A DNA stretch of 64,000 nucleotides from Ceratothoa steindachneri (GCA_963969495.1 OZ018329.1:69490160-69554159); one strand, 5' to 3'. Numbered from the stretch's first letter, positions 11,461 to 23,500 are shown. The notes: generated by a model not told the origin, from the sequence alone. Made by a program: numbers and translations.

Positions 11461-12521
11461 ATTATTATTCCTCTAGTGTTCTTGTGCCTTTAACTTCATT
11501 TCTTCAAATTTTCTATGGTCTAAACTTACTAGGCATTACCCATTTGAGATCTTCATTGCCTCTATGGAGGTTGTAATTTATAAATGGTGTTTGATATAAA
11601 TATGATTATAAGATGCAAAAGTCGGTCCTCTGCAATAATAGGACGTCCTTCTTACTTTGCATGGCAGACGCTGTTTTATTTTTTTTTAAGAGCCCATCTG
11701 GCGACTGCCTACTTGAAGAAAAGTCGCCGTACTTACAGACGCTGGGTGGCAAAGTAGCTCGCTAATATGTACGGTTGGCCGGAAAGTCACCAAATAAGTA
11801 AAAGAAAAAATAAATAATTTATCGACTTAAAGTAATATTTCCTCGTGGCTCCTTACCCAAGAGAATCGAGATCGAGATGATTCTAGACACAATACTTCGA
11901 TTTGAACAATCTGGAAGGCTCGCCATAAATGATACCCTTCACACATAACTCGCTGCCAGAGCCAATTAAATACAGTGGAAGCTTTGGAGTACCTTTATGA
12001 CACATCATATTAGGTATGGAGGTAGAAAAGTGAGATAAATATGTGTATTGTTTTTAATCGAACAGACAACTGTTCTATTTAGATCATCCTTAAAAAAGAC
12101 TACATTTCGCAAATGACCACAATAATTTATGACACAAGCTAATAACAAACCATAGCTTGTGAAAATTAGAACAATTTATTTTTTTTAATAAACTCATCCG
12201 AAAGCACAACAGTATAATTTTTCTCTTAATCTACGTATGATTGAGAGAGACTACAAACTAGAATACCGCTACGGAAAGGTAAAACTTCGCAAACAAGGCT
12301 ACCTTCTTCGACCTATCATCAGCTAGACATCTACTGTGATCTATTTACCTAACCAAGATCGTTAATTATATAATTAGCTCATAAGTATCTTCGAGTTATT
12401 TCTTACGGATAACTGAGAATACTCAAAAACATTCTTCATTTTTTTAAAATTTATGAGCCTATCTGGCAGCTGCTTACTAAGGAAAAGGTCGCGGTACTTA
12501 AATCAGAGCCTACTACCAGAC
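11461..12521. other. No gene; contains a divergent direct repeat
   Basis: Segments 11,681-11,740 and 12,439-12,508 share T-run, then GAGCCyATCTGGC, then CTGCyTACT, then GAAAA, GTCGC and GTACTTA. They are about 750 bases apart in the same orientation. They could be ends of an old LTR-like or other element. No ORF with a recognisable domain lies between them. Confidence 0.4.
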
Positions 12522-13466
12522 TACGAGGGGTGGTCAATCAGTTTTGCGAATCGGTAGGTCAAAACAGAGTAAGGGGGATGGCTGTTTGTGTGGGTGTTAG
12601 GACAAGTTATGACAAGTCAGGACCTGCAGCCACACGCTCTTGCCTCGTCAATTTAAGAAGCAGTAGCCGATCGCAGATCGTCAGTCATAAGTTTTTCAAC
12701 AATGGGGAAGGTTGAGCACCGCGCAGTGATCAAATCTTTGACCAAGGAAGGCAAGAATGCAAAAGAGATCCATGAACACATGGTTGCAGTGTACACCAAC
12801 ACCGCCCCTTCCTATGCAACCATTGCTCGCTGGAATAGGGAGTTCCGCCATGGTCATGATTCCCTTGAAGATAATCCCCGTCCAGGACGCCCGTCGGACG
12901 AGACCAACAAAGACAATGTGGCCCGTGCGGTGAGGATGATCCTCGAAAATCAATGTGTGAAGGTCAAAGAAATCGAGCGACAACTTGGAATATCACATGG
13001 AAGTGTTATCAACATCATCCACGACAATTTGGCCATGACCAAGGTCTGTGCCCGTTGGGTCCCTAGAAACCTTACGCCCCATGATCGACTTCAACGTCGT
13101 CAAAGTTTGGAGGAGCTTCTGCTCCTGTACAACCAAGACCCAGCGGGATTCGAGTCACGCATAGTGACAGGTGATGAAACGTGGGTCCATCACTGGGATC
13201 CCTAACGACTACTTTTAATTCCGCCATCTCAAGGCTACACTGCGTGGACGCTGGTTTGGGGACGATGAAGATGTCCAGCTCACCGTCCAGGAGTAAATTG
13301 AACAGCAGTCGGGAGATTTCTGGTTGTCGGGAATTCGAAGCCTCAGGGACAAGTGGCGCAGGTGCATTGAAGTCGAGGGTAGTTATATTACAAAATAATA
13401 AAACACCTTTCCTCATATCTCGTTTCCTTATATCTGAATTGCAAAACTTATTGAACGCCCTTCGTA
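12522..13466 (+). mobile_element. mariner (DD34D) transposon, internally deleted copy 1
   Basis: The left inverted repeat CGAGGGGTGGTCAATCAG... follows TA (12,522-12,523). The right end, on the minus strand, is CGAAGGGCGTTCAATAAG..., flanked by TA (13,465-13,466), the target used by mariners. About 0.95 kb instead of the usual 1.3 kb: the middle of the transposase gene is missing. The relative at 53,579-54,444 has about seven differences in 140 aligned bases near the start of the gene, so the two are the same family. Confidence 0.88.
12702..13385 (+). pseudogene. mariner transposase, internal deletion and stop codons
   Basis: ATG at 12,702 opens 167 residues. The N-terminal paired-type helix-turn-helix domains are intact: KEGKNAKEIHEHM, then ATIARWNREFRHG, GRPSDET, then a second HTH around QLGISHGSVINIIHDNL and the WVPRNLTPHDRLQRR linker. 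The first catalytic block GDETWVHHWDP (residues about 156-166) is present. The frame then stops immediately, and the sequence resumes at the third catalytic block NDYF at 13,201-13,215, followed by FRHLKATLRGRWF and FWLSGIRSLRDKWRRCIE. The DNA between the first and third catalytic Asp, including the second Asp, is deleted. The enzyme would normally excise and paste mariner copies; this one cannot. Confidence 0.88.
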
Positions 13467-13530
13467 TATTAAAATACAAGTAACAATATGTAAATAACAT
13501 AAAGCAACTATAAAAAAGGACAAAGGCTAA

Positions 13531-14858
13531 AATTCAATAACAAAAAAGAAAACAAAGTAAAACGGCAACAAGAAGAAAGCGCGCTCCTGCGTCACGGATA
13601 GACCAGTTTTCCCTCGGCGCAGGAATATGCGACCTACAACAAACACTAAAAAAAATGAAGGAAGCTCGCCTCCTCCAAAAGTTGTATAGTACGCAAGTCT
13701 GTGTGCACGAACCAGTCTCGAGTACAAGGGACAAGTGGTAGCAGCCCCGCTCGTCCCAGTACAAGGACAAGTACTGTGCACGAAGATCACCCAGACTGTG
13801 AAATTCAACCAGAATGTGCCGAACAGTCTGAGAGATAACGTAGCATTTACAGTAAGGCGCAGGCGAGCGCTCCATCAATTGGCGGTGCGTCCCGCGAGTG
13901 TGTCCAATTCGGAGACGCCAGAACGCAACCTGAAGCCGTTACAGCATTGTAGGGTGGGTCCATGGGAGCAGTCACGGCGCAATAACACGCAACTGTAAGC
14001 TCCCCTCAGCCGTCTCCTCTCTTCTTTGCCAAGTATCCCGGAGGGCTGCCCGTATTCCTGCCATGTAATCGGTATGAGGAAGAGCGAAACGCTGGTCTGG
14101 TCACCCAGTCTTAGCAAACTCTTTGGCACCCTCGTCGGCGCGCCCACTCCCCGCAATTCATACATGTCCAGGAACACAGCAGAAGAGAATCTCGACATAC
14201 GCTCGGCTCGTCAGGACCATGGAGTCACGGACATCGCGACCCGGAGGATGCGGGAATGCCAATGGCTCGAGAGCACTCAACAAGATTTTTGAGTCGCTAT
14301 GAATCACAATCCGGTCTCCGAACCGGAACGTCCCGTTATCTCCTGTACCGAGTGATGTATCGCAACCAGCTCGGCCGGGAAGACAGACGCAGTGCCTGGT
14401 AGAGCTCCGCTGACTTCAAACACAGGGGATACTCCGTAGAAACCTCCCACTCTTAGTACTTGAAGCCATCTGTATACACTGGCACGCTTCCAGTGTGACC
14501 TGGAGTGTGCTCCAAAAAGGTCGAACGCAATACTCCCAGCGCTGTAAAAGCTTTGGTAGCAGAGGCGTGGCAACAAAGAGTCAGAGGTGGCACCCTCCAG
14601 GGTAGCGTCTTTGGTAGAATCAGGGCCGCCACCGGCCCGAGAACTATACCGAGCTCTCGAAGGAGTTTCCTAGCCCTAAACCCAAATCGTGTAGGGTATG
14701 ATTGAGCTGTCTCTGCGGCATAGGCACCGTCGAGATCAGCTGAGGATGCCGTGAGAGCTGAGGGACTGATGAAAGACACAGGCTCGCGAGTGCAGGCGAA
14801 TAATGCATTGTACGCGGCATAAAGTGAGTGTCATCTCACCAGCATCGTCCATGTAGAG
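13531..14858 (-). mobile_element. 3' part of an RNase H-bearing LINE (R1/I-like), decayed
   Basis: Runs right to left from 14,858 to about 13,530. It holds the region between RT and RNase H, the RNase H domain, and the Cys/His tail. It appears cut at its upstream side by the hAT terminus that begins at 14,859. The coding pieces are described in the next entry. Base composition is richer in GC than the surrounding DNA, like the related gag/endonuclease fragment at 21.4-23.9 kb, which may belong to the same family. Confidence 0.75.
13534..14779 (-). pseudogene. LINE RNase H domain and C-terminal zinc-binding tail
   Basis: 14,779-14,453 (minus) reads ...GFRARKLLRELGI...LPWRVPPLTLCC..., then VYTDGFKY, where TDG holds the first RNase H Asp. 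Another frame (from about 14,450) continues VSGALPGTASVFPAELVAIHHSV, whose AE supplies the Glu, then near 14,290 HSDSKILLSALEPL (second Asp). Further on, 13,920-13,820 gives RIGHTRGTHRQLMERSPAPYCKC and then TVRHILVEFHSLGDLR, the HxxC-type tail typical of arthropod RNase H LINEs. Frameshifts separate the pieces. RNase H would remove the RNA strand during insertion. Confidence 0.8.
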
Positions 14859-14945
14859 CAGGGGTTCCCAAACCCAGGGTCGCGACCCAATGAGGGTCGC
14901 AAGCGTGTTGCTGTGGGTCGCGGGATAGCTACAAAAAAAATGAAA
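14859..14945 (+). mobile_element. hAT-type terminus (GGTCGCGACC repeat)
   Basis: Starts CAGGGGTTCCCAAACCC, followed by AGGGTCGCGACCC and a second GGGTCGC. This sequence is the usual terminal signature of Charlie-like hAT elements. It begins exactly where the LINE fragment to its left stops. The opposite end was not located. Confidence 0.6.
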
Positions 14946-15456
14946 ATAAATACTTAAATGAAATAGAGAGAGAGAAATATTAGAAGTAAAAATAGTCAAA
15001 CAAAATTGTTAACATCATACTTGTGGAATATAAATCGGCATTCAAACTGTGACAGGCAAATAGTTGTGATGAATAAAGTACGATAAATGATGGTATAACG
15101 AAACAGAAACGAGTATGATAAGGACCAATACTTGGATTTTACGTCAAATGGCTAGAGCTTGACTCGATCTGAGTCTTCAGAATCTTTAGTTCCGACTTAG
15201 CTGTGTGTTTGGATATACATGCAATCTACATGTTACGTAAGTTTTATTTGCATGTTACTTTTTATTTACTATCATTGTCAATATAATTCAGGAGTAGAGT
15301 ATTTAATAGTCTTATATACAAGAAACAGCATAAGCTTGGGAATTTTCACTCATAAAGGAAACGCTAATAATAAAGTCATTGTTATGACTGGTGAGAAAAG
15401 ATTGGCAATTTATACATGTGTGTTTTACGTCTGAAGTAATTAACATTAACTATGCG
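14946..15456. other. No gene seen; possible interior of a hAT copy
   Basis: AT-rich. It lies between a hAT terminus and a hAT coding scrap and may be the interior of one decayed element, but no coding similarity is visible here. Confidence 0.35.
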
Positions 15457-15590
15457 GGAAGTCGAGTGGGATTTGTCACTCGAGTTAAAGGAGGAAATCC
15501 TAATGGCATAATAATTCATTGTTTCTTACAGCGGGAAAGTTTGTCCTTTTAACGTCTCCAGCCAGAATTCTATGTTGTTGTGCTTTCCAA
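15457..15590 (+). pseudogene. hAT transposase scrap
   Basis: Nucleotide-level match to 19,611-19,745 inside the larger hAT: shared GTCGAGTrGrrTTTGTC, GTTAAAGGAG, then AATTCATTGTTTCTT and CAGCGGGAAA. Conceptually it reads V..VKGGNP..IIIHCFLQRE, the IxxHCxLHRE segment of ZBED5-like hAT transposases. Only about 45 codons remain, with frameshifts. Confidence 0.65.
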
Positions 15591-16637
<1,047 letters not shown>

Positions 16638-16665
16638 TCTTTTCTTGCGATATTGCATTAATTTT

Positions 16666-16669
<4 letters not shown>

Positions 16670-16750
<81 letters not shown>
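16670..16750. repeat. (TA)n microsatellite, right of palindrome
   Basis: About 80 bases of alternating TA. Confidence 0.95.
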
Positions 16751-16751
<1 letters not shown>

Positions 16752-17005
16752 GGAAAATGCCCGACCTCGATTTTTGTGGGCGCTTTATAATAAATATTTC
16801 TAATTTTAAAAAATATATATGCATATGCTACATGTAAATCTTTAATATTCACTATTTAGCCCTCTCACTAATTAAGGAGGGCAAATTTCTATTTACTATG
16901 TTATGACGAAAAATAGATTTGCTATCTTGGCAGCCACAATGTTAATTGGAATTACATAATATTGTATTATATAGCAATTTGAAGGGATTTTTTTCTGAAT
17001 TAAAA
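16751..17005. other. No gene seen
   Basis: Short AT-rich spacer between the TA array and the mariner-like element. Confidence 0.5.
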
Positions 17006-18338
17006 TACTGGGTGACCCCAACTTTCGATAAGCCTTATTTCTGAATTTTCTGCAAGGATTGAATGAAACTTTGGTGATAACTAGTTTATTGTGTTTAAAA
17101 ACATCATATAAAAACCTGAGAGTCTTTGAACTTTTCTTCTTTATTCTAGAGCACGTGTTCGAGATGACCTCCATTTAGCTCTGTGCATTTCTTGAGTCAC
17201 AGCTTAAAGTTGTCCATGACTTCCTTACAAACGGACCGACTGATGGCTCTGATCTCCTCCCTTATGGCTTCCTTGAGTTCCGTGATGGTCCTGAGTCTCT
17301 CCAGAGAAAGAAATCTGGGTGGATAAGGTCTGGACTGTGAGTTGCCCACTCAAAAATCAGTCTTGAGCCTGATCACACGGCCACTTAAGTTCTCTTTAAG
17401 CCAATCTCGGAACAGGTTTGAGGTGTGATCGCTTGTTCCATCTTGCTGGAACCAGAACTTCCTCATAAGCGACGACAACAGTGTCTGCAGCTTTCTCTTG
17501 ATGGTTTTGAGGACCTCAACATACCGCTCTTTGGTGATTGTCACTGTCGCGCCAGATTCCTCGATATAGAATGGTCCGATGATGCCTCTGGCTAAGATTG
17601 CAGTCCATACCGTACACTTAGCGGAGTGTAGGGCCTTGGTGACTACTTTATTTGGTCTGAAGGTCCCCCAAGAGACATTTTTCTTCGAGTTTACCTTTCC
17701 ATCAAGGTGGAAGTGAGCTTCATCTGAGGTCCAAAGGAGGTTAAGGAAAGTTTGGGTCTCCTGAATCTTCTCCAGTATCTTGACTGCCATAGCCTTTCTC
17801 TGCTCCTTGTCTGAGGCTGTGAGGGTCTGCATAGTTTATATTCTGTATAGGTAGGCCTTTACATCCATTAATAGCACTCTCCTGCAAGTCTCACGGGATA
17901 TACCGAGGGACTGACTTCGCTTGCGCACTGAGCGTTTTGGACTGTGCTGAACTGACTCTCTCACGCTCTCGACAAGCTCAGATGTACGCTTCCTGCGGTG
18001 GGGCGTCCTGAATGACTTGGACGGATGTCACTGGTTGCATTGAGGTTCTCCACTGTCCCATAGTTCTCGAAGTGGTCGACCGAGTCCTGAATTCTGCTCT
18101 TGGAGGGGGCGTTTTCACATTCAAACTGATGCACGAAAGTGTCCTGCACTTTCTTGGACGAGACTGTCTTGTAGTAATGTTTGATGCAGTATATTCTTTG
18201 CTGCAGCTCCCATTGACATCTAGTTGTGGTCACAGGCGTTGCTTCTGTCAAAGCCTGCAAAGTAAGGGTGATTAGTGAATGAATCAGGGATATATCACAA
18301 AAAGTTTCTGCAGGCCGGTTTTAGGGGCTCACCCTGTA
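17006..18338 (-). mobile_element. Full-length mariner-like (Tc1/mariner superfamily) element
   Basis: The left end is TACTGGGTGACCCC and the right end, on the minus strand, is TACAGGGTGAGCCCC. Both start with the TA target duplication (17,006-17,007 and 18,337-18,338). Length about 1.33 kb, the expected full size. A single transposase remnant fills it on the minus strand. Differs in family from the element at 35,220-36,481, although both have the same transposase architecture. Confidence 0.85.
17160..18260 (-). pseudogene. mariner-like transposase, nearly complete but frameshifted
   Basis: The start at 18,260 (MQALTEATPVTT) opens the DNA-binding region: YYKTVSSKKVQDTFVHQF, a helix-turn-helix block. 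After a shift near 18,000 the linker continues to 17,833. The catalytic part, 17,832-17,350, contains LLWTSDEAHFHLDGKVN (first Asp), TVWTAILARGIIGPFYIEES and KFWFQQDGTSDHTSN (second Asp). The third Asp survives in another frame just below 17,350 as a SPDL..PDFFLW-type motif, followed by a small deletion and then RTITELKEAIREEIRAISRSV..., ending near 17,160 (LNGGHLEHVL). The three acidic residues are all present, but at least two frameshifts kill the gene. Confidence 0.85.
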
Positions 18339-18776
18339 TGATATGGACACTTTATATAAATCAATTTTAAAGAAATTATGATTGATTTAATTAACATTCT
18401 GGGTTGAAACCTATGTCTAAAGTCAAGAAATACGATATCAAAACTAGAGGCCTAACGACGTCTTGCCATAGCCTTTGTATTCCAATCTAATGCTAGTCTT
18501 TAGAATTAGGAATATTACAAATAAAATTTTAAAATAGCGGGAGGTTTGGGGGTGTAACGCCCCATGATTAAAGGGAGGCCCCCACCATTTTGAAATTACC
18601 TTAAAAATGCTATATAATACATACAATATGATGTGATTCCAATACCCTAACAAAAAGCACTTTTTTGGAATTGCCCAATAAAATCATTCTCTAAATTAAA
18701 AAAGCTCTTGTTTTTAGGCACAAATATATATGAATTATCCAAAAAATCGAAGGCTGATATTTTCCGAAATTTAACA

Positions 18777-18780
<4 letters not shown>
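18339..18780. other. No gene seen
   Basis: AT-rich spacer with a G/C patch at about 18,540-18,590. Confidence 0.5.

Positions 18781-18821
<41 letters not shown>
18781..18821. repeat. (TA)n microsatellite
   Basis: About 40 bases of alternating TA, just upstream of the hAT remnant. Confidence 0.95.
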
Positions 18822-18825
<4 letters not shown>

Positions 18826-18849
18826 CTCATTGCAAGTATGAATTCTAGA

Positions 18850-20740
18850 GGGAACGATGACCCAGCGCAAAAAACATGTGGCGTGTAAACCTGATTTTCT
18901 GAAATACCTCTTCTTCTATTTGAGAGATATGTCAGGAAATGCACAATGTCCATCTTTAATGTGTTCAGTTTCTGCAAGTCCTTGCCAAAAATCATTGAAA
19001 AAAAAACAAACTGAAACGTCACTTGTGTTCAATCCATCCAAACTTTATTGAAAAGCCACTAAGTTACTGGAAGGATAAAGAGAAACAGGCAAAACGAAAT
19101 CGGATTGATGCTCCTTCAGGCTTAGCTTTTTTCTTGGGAGAAAGCATCCTTGGCATCCTTTGAAGTATAATGGTAAATTGCATGATTCAAAAGTCTCACA
19201 ACATTGGAGAGGAGCGAGGGGCTGGTGAAACCAGCAGCAGTTGTTATGGTGAAAACTACTTGTAAAGTAGATGTAGCTAAGAAATTGAGTCTATAACAAC
19301 AGCCTCAAACGTCGAATTGATCTAATGTCATTAGATATTTTGAAACAATTAATTGTGGCACTGAAAAGAGCAGGTAAAATTTCATTGCAAACAAATAAAC
19401 ATGTGAACGTTGCTGGGGAACTTAAAGTCATGGCCTTTGCGAGGTACTGAGTAGTTGATAGAATTCGGGAATAATTTCTGTTCTGTAATGCTCTGTCAAC
19501 AATCACCACATGAGAATATATCTTTGTTATGTTGGATAGTTTTTTCAAGAAATAACATAGACTAGTTGAACTGTTTGGCTGTGTATAATGATGGATCACC
19601 ATGGATGATGGAAAGTCGAGTAGATTTTGTCCCTCAAGTTAAAGGAGAAAATCCTGATCTCATAATACGAGTAATTCATTGTTTCTTGCAGCGGGAAAAC
19701 TTGTCGTCTCAACGTTTCCAGGCAGAACTCTCCATGTTGTGCTGAAGGATGTAATCCAAATTGTAAATATTATAAAGGCAGAGCCTTGAATTCGCGCATT
19801 TTCCGTAAAATGTGTGAAGAGATGAGATCACATCACCAGAACTTACTTTTCCACTCTGATGTTGGTTGTCTCTCTCGAAGTCGCATCCTTGGACGGGTTA
19901 TTGAACTTAAAACTGAAATATAAGTTTTTCTCCAAGAGAAGAAGCATAAGCAGACTCACTGTTTCAAAGATGCTGCTTGGGGGGCAAACCTAGTTTATTT
20001 AGACAAAATCTTTAGGCACTTGAATGAATTGAAATCAGACATGTAAGGCCGAAATTAAACTATGGTAGACATCAGTGAAAAAGTGCCATCATTCTAGAAA
20101 AAACCTGCACTTTAGAGAAAAAAATTAGCCACCGGAAAAATAGTTGCTTTTCCAAATTTCCAAAGCCGAGTTCAGTGCTAGAAGATTCATCAGAAATAGC
20201 TTCATCACATTAAATTGTTTTTACAAGATCATTTGCAGAAGCTTCGAGAGGAAATGGACAAATGTTGATGTATGTCAACACAGCTGGGTCAGGAATGTGT
20301 TCGATGTAAACGTTAGTGATGTTAAAGAAGATATCTCAGGATTTCAAGAACTTTTAAATCTCGAGGAAAATCAGGTGCAGAAGCAACATTTTGAAAGTCT
20401 CTTTTATTCTGAATTCTTAGCTAAAATCAAGGATAAGCCTATTCTGATTCATGAGTCTGAAAAAGCTTTTATTCCATTTCGCATCACTTACTCGTACCTC
20501 TGTGAACAAGGATTTTCAGCTCTTGTAACGATCAAAACTAAAGCAAGGAACAGTTTGGATCCTCAACATGATCTTCGATGTTCTCTATCCATCAACAGCC
20601 AGCCAAATAGGAGGGACCATTACGGTAGTGACAAAAATACTTTTTTAACATTTTTCATTGAAGTCTACTTGAAGAGCCACAACAAGTTCCAGCCGAAAGT
20701 TTATTTTCCTTTTTTGCCTTTGTTCAATAAATTACATTAA
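18850..20740 (+). pseudogene. hAT transposase, ZBED5/FAM200-like, decayed
   Basis: Seen in order with several frameshifts: a BED-finger region near 18,915-19,080 (CPSLMCSVSAS then FIEKPLSYWKDKEKQ), a block at 19,600-19,740 (MMESRVDFVPQVKGENPDLI...HCFLQRE), the WLS-type region near 19,840-19,930, and a long open frame 20,144-20,740. That frame ends with ITYSYLCEQGFSALVTIKTKARNSLDPQHDLRCSL, the hallmark hAT C-terminal dimerisation motif (TSYLCEQGFS...K.K.RN.L....D.R.AL). The transposase would cut and paste a hAT element. It is not a domesticated host ZBED gene, because the frame is interrupted. Terminal repeats were not identified. Confidence 0.82.
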
Positions 20741-21009
20741 TATGAAAATGTGCCTTTAATATCCCTCAATCAACATAGAAATATAAAATATATTATTTAT
20801 TAAATAACAGTGAGTGTCCGTAAAATATATTGGATAAAACTAAATGTAGAAACACTAAAAAAATTATTATATTTATCAGCAGTCAAGAGGAATTGAATAT
20901 TCAGAAGGACTCATTCATGAAACTATTATAGTTAGCAGTCAAAGGTTTGTTTATTTTTCGTTGAGTATGAAGGTTTGCTTCCAATTATCTTCAATCAATA
21001 TTATATTAT
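20741..21009. other. No gene seen
   Basis: AT-rich spacer. Confidence 0.5.
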
Positions 21010-21372
21010 ATCATCATCATCATTATCACTAACTCTATAATTTAAGAAGGGGATATTTTGGAATATTTGAATAATAATTTCATCTTAGTTAGGTTATGAC
21101 TTATGTGTTTTGATCAAAATTATTTCTAATAATTCTTTTATAATATCCTAAAACAAAATGGTGAAGTTCAGAGATAAATTTGAGTATCAAAATTTTGTGA
21201 AAATTTAAAACCCAAATAATTACAAATGGTGAAGGTCATAAAATTTAGTTTTATATATTTTCTATTCTTCTATAACTATATATTAGCAACGTGATATTCT
21301 GAAAGGGGAAATTTAGTTTAGAGTTCCTCCTTTTTAAAATTATTATAATTAGTGAAGTTTAAAAAAGTTCAG
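21010..21372 (+). repeat. Dispersed AT-rich repeat, copy 1 (truncated)
   Basis: Begins with (ATC)n, then TAACTCTATAATTTAAGAAG. Shares long stretches with 31,912-32,305 (for example TTTGAATAATAATTTCATCT, TTCTTTTATAATATC, AAAATGGTGAAGTTCAGA). It stops abruptly where the LINE at 21,375 begins. It also matches the reverse complement of 54,757-55,172. Confidence 0.8.
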
Positions 21373-21957
21373 AGTGATCTTTGCCTGGTTTGTGAAACGC
21401 GAGCAGAGTAGCAATTCGCCAGGAGTATGGGAGGATACTTTCTACCCAGATTCTGTTGAACAAATCTAACAGAAAGGCCATTCCTCACTCACCCATGTGT
21501 TAAAGCATGGCGTACCTGACATTGTCCCGAGGAGGGGCGGTGTCCGCGCATGAATTGAGAGCGGAACGTAACTCACTCAATGTAAACCTGTCGTGGAAGG
21601 GTTCTCTGCCTCTGGAAGTAAAGTACAGTTAGCGGCCTTCCGCGACACAACGACGCGCATTGAATTCTGGCGGAGCAGCATCCCGGCTAGAGAGTACAGA
21701 TAGAGCGACCGCCACGGACGCGAGGTCCGTGATTGATTGCGTTTCTATTCTCCTGGAGAACGGGAGGGGGGTGAGGCTACGAGAGCCTCACCCGAATCCT
21801 TTTTACTCGCTTCCACAGCTCCGCTAGAGGGGTCTTCCCCTTAAATGAAGACGCATATGCCCGCCCACCAGGAACAGGAAGAGCGGCAGGCGTAATTCGA
21901 AACATACTGGAACCTAGCTATTGCTTGACGAAATTCACTGACAGCGAAATCGTTCGG

Positions 21958-22690
21958 TCAGCGGGAAAAACGGCCAGACGTTCTAGGATTAGTAGCCAGG
22001 CACACGGCGATGAGGTTGCCGGAGAAGAACTTGACGGCCTCATCTAACAACCTAAACTCCTTGACTGAGCCAGAGAAATCAGTCATTTCCTTAAATGTGG
22101 ACCACCGCTCCCGAGCCAAGCACCACCTGGTCGGCTCACATCCAAAATCAGGCTGTGCATGTGGAGAGCACAAATATAGATCAATACAGAAAAATGAATT
22201 GGTTCTCTGGCAGTTATGCATAAGCTCATTCACATTAAGGAAACTTATCTCCAGCTCATCGGTCGGGTCGGCAAGTACCTGACCCCTGAGATTGATAAAG
22301 TAGTCTACTCAAACGGATTGTATACCATTCAGATTCCTGAGCAAGAAAAAGGGCTTCAGCAACCGTGCCACGACGCTTCGGAATTCCCCTCTTTAAAGTC
22401 GGGTGACGATGGAATGTACACAGAAATAACAGTATACCTCCTATCCAGGTGCAGCCGCCCATCTACTGCCTGAAAGGAGTATTCAAAGCTAAGAGAAGGA
22501 CAGAGACATCATGCCGGGTGTAAATGACGCCTAGCCTAGCTTCTATCCCGTGGTCGTGGGGTCGCAAAACCCTTATACCCGTGGAGGGTGAGCAGGGGGC
22601 ACACACCCCGCATAGTCTCCTGCAAAAAGATAGCTGAGTGAAAACGAGACTAGACGAGCATCCGCAGCTCCTCCAAGTTGGCCCAAAGTC
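21958..22690 (-). pseudogene. LINE endonuclease domain and linker to RT
   Basis: Minus-strand pieces near 22,500-22,330 give AVDGRLHLDRRYTVISVYIP, the YTVISVYIPPS segment of apurinic-type LINE endonucleases, followed by SPDFKEG and FLLL/GDFN-like debris. The open frame 22,233-21,958 contains RWCLARERWSTFKEMTDFSG and EAVKFFSGNLIA..., then PRTSGRF, which is the linker between endonuclease and RT in RNase H LINEs. From 21,700 to 21,400 the text EPFHDRFTLSELRSALNSCA and APPRDNVRYAML marks the start of RT. Stops and frameshifts throughout. Confidence 0.75.
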
Positions 22691-22913
22691 CATGGCAATC
22701 CAATTAAAGGTATATGCATCCTGGCCTAGCTCGGATTAGATACGGGGCTGTCTTCAAACAGAAGACCCTCATGGGAGTGGGTGTACTCTTCCCAGAGCAG
22801 AACTCCAAGCGCTCATGGTAGGAAAATGAGCTGAAGGCGTTGTCGCCTTCGAGGACTCTTTGAAGGAGTTTGGGCTCGCCATGCGAGTCTTTTCCTCTCT
22901 CTGCTTTGAAACC

Positions 22914-23500
22914 TTAGGGAGGTGGGGCGGCTTCGGAGGTGGGCTCACTCTTTTGGACGATCCACCCCTTCAAGTCACCTAGCCTAGCACTCGGTGTGGG
23001 CGTAGGAGCTGAAGCTCCTTTAGTGTTGTCCTTCTTTCGGGAAGCAGCTTTAGGAACCCCGGAAGATGACCTCACGACCAACTTCAGGGTTGTTGCCACT
23101 TGAGAGTCAAACGACTCCGCAATTGAGACATTTGTCCACACATGACTTGGACTTATGGTGTGTGGCTTTGGATCAACTTACACAGACTTCTGGTAAATCA
23201 GACTTTGCACCATTTCAGGAGCGATTCGTATGGCCGAAGCGGTGGCAGTAATAGCACCTCCGCGGCAGTGGCACGAGTACTTTCACGCGGTAGCGATAAC
23301 AACCGGCACGCAGCGACTCAGGGAGCTTGTCACAGCCTACGGTGACAAAGAGTTTAGTGGTGGCTCTCGTAGTCCCTCCCTGTTTTGTTGGCAAGTTCTA
23401 AGGTGATGTCATCTATGGAGTAGTCCACAAATTTCCTTGCATAAACCACTCCTTTTACTGTCAAAAGAAGTTTGTAGGGTCACCTGAGAAAGCACGGGGT
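22914..23500 (-). pseudogene. LINE ORF1 (gag-like) with CCHC knuckles
   Basis: On the minus strand, 23,262-23,221 reads PRRCYYCHRFGHTNRS, a CX2CX4H zinc knuckle start, and about 23,150-23,105 reads CVDKCLNCGVV, a second knuckle. Upstream (about 23,440-23,395) VVYARKFVDYSIDDITLELAKQ resembles the region before the knuckles in such ORF1 proteins. The basic, Ser/Pro-rich tail 23,141-22,914 is open. ORF1 proteins bind the LINE RNA. Several stops and shifts are present. Confidence 0.68.

Noticed and set aside
12702..13205. SETMAR-like host gene
   Set aside because: No SET domain nearby, and the mariner ends with TA duplication enclose the frame.
20144..20740. Possible domesticated host gene of ZBED5/FAM200 type
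   Set aside because: Upstream parts of the same transposase are frameshifted and the gene sits in repeat-rich DNA, so a dead hAT copy is the simpler reading.
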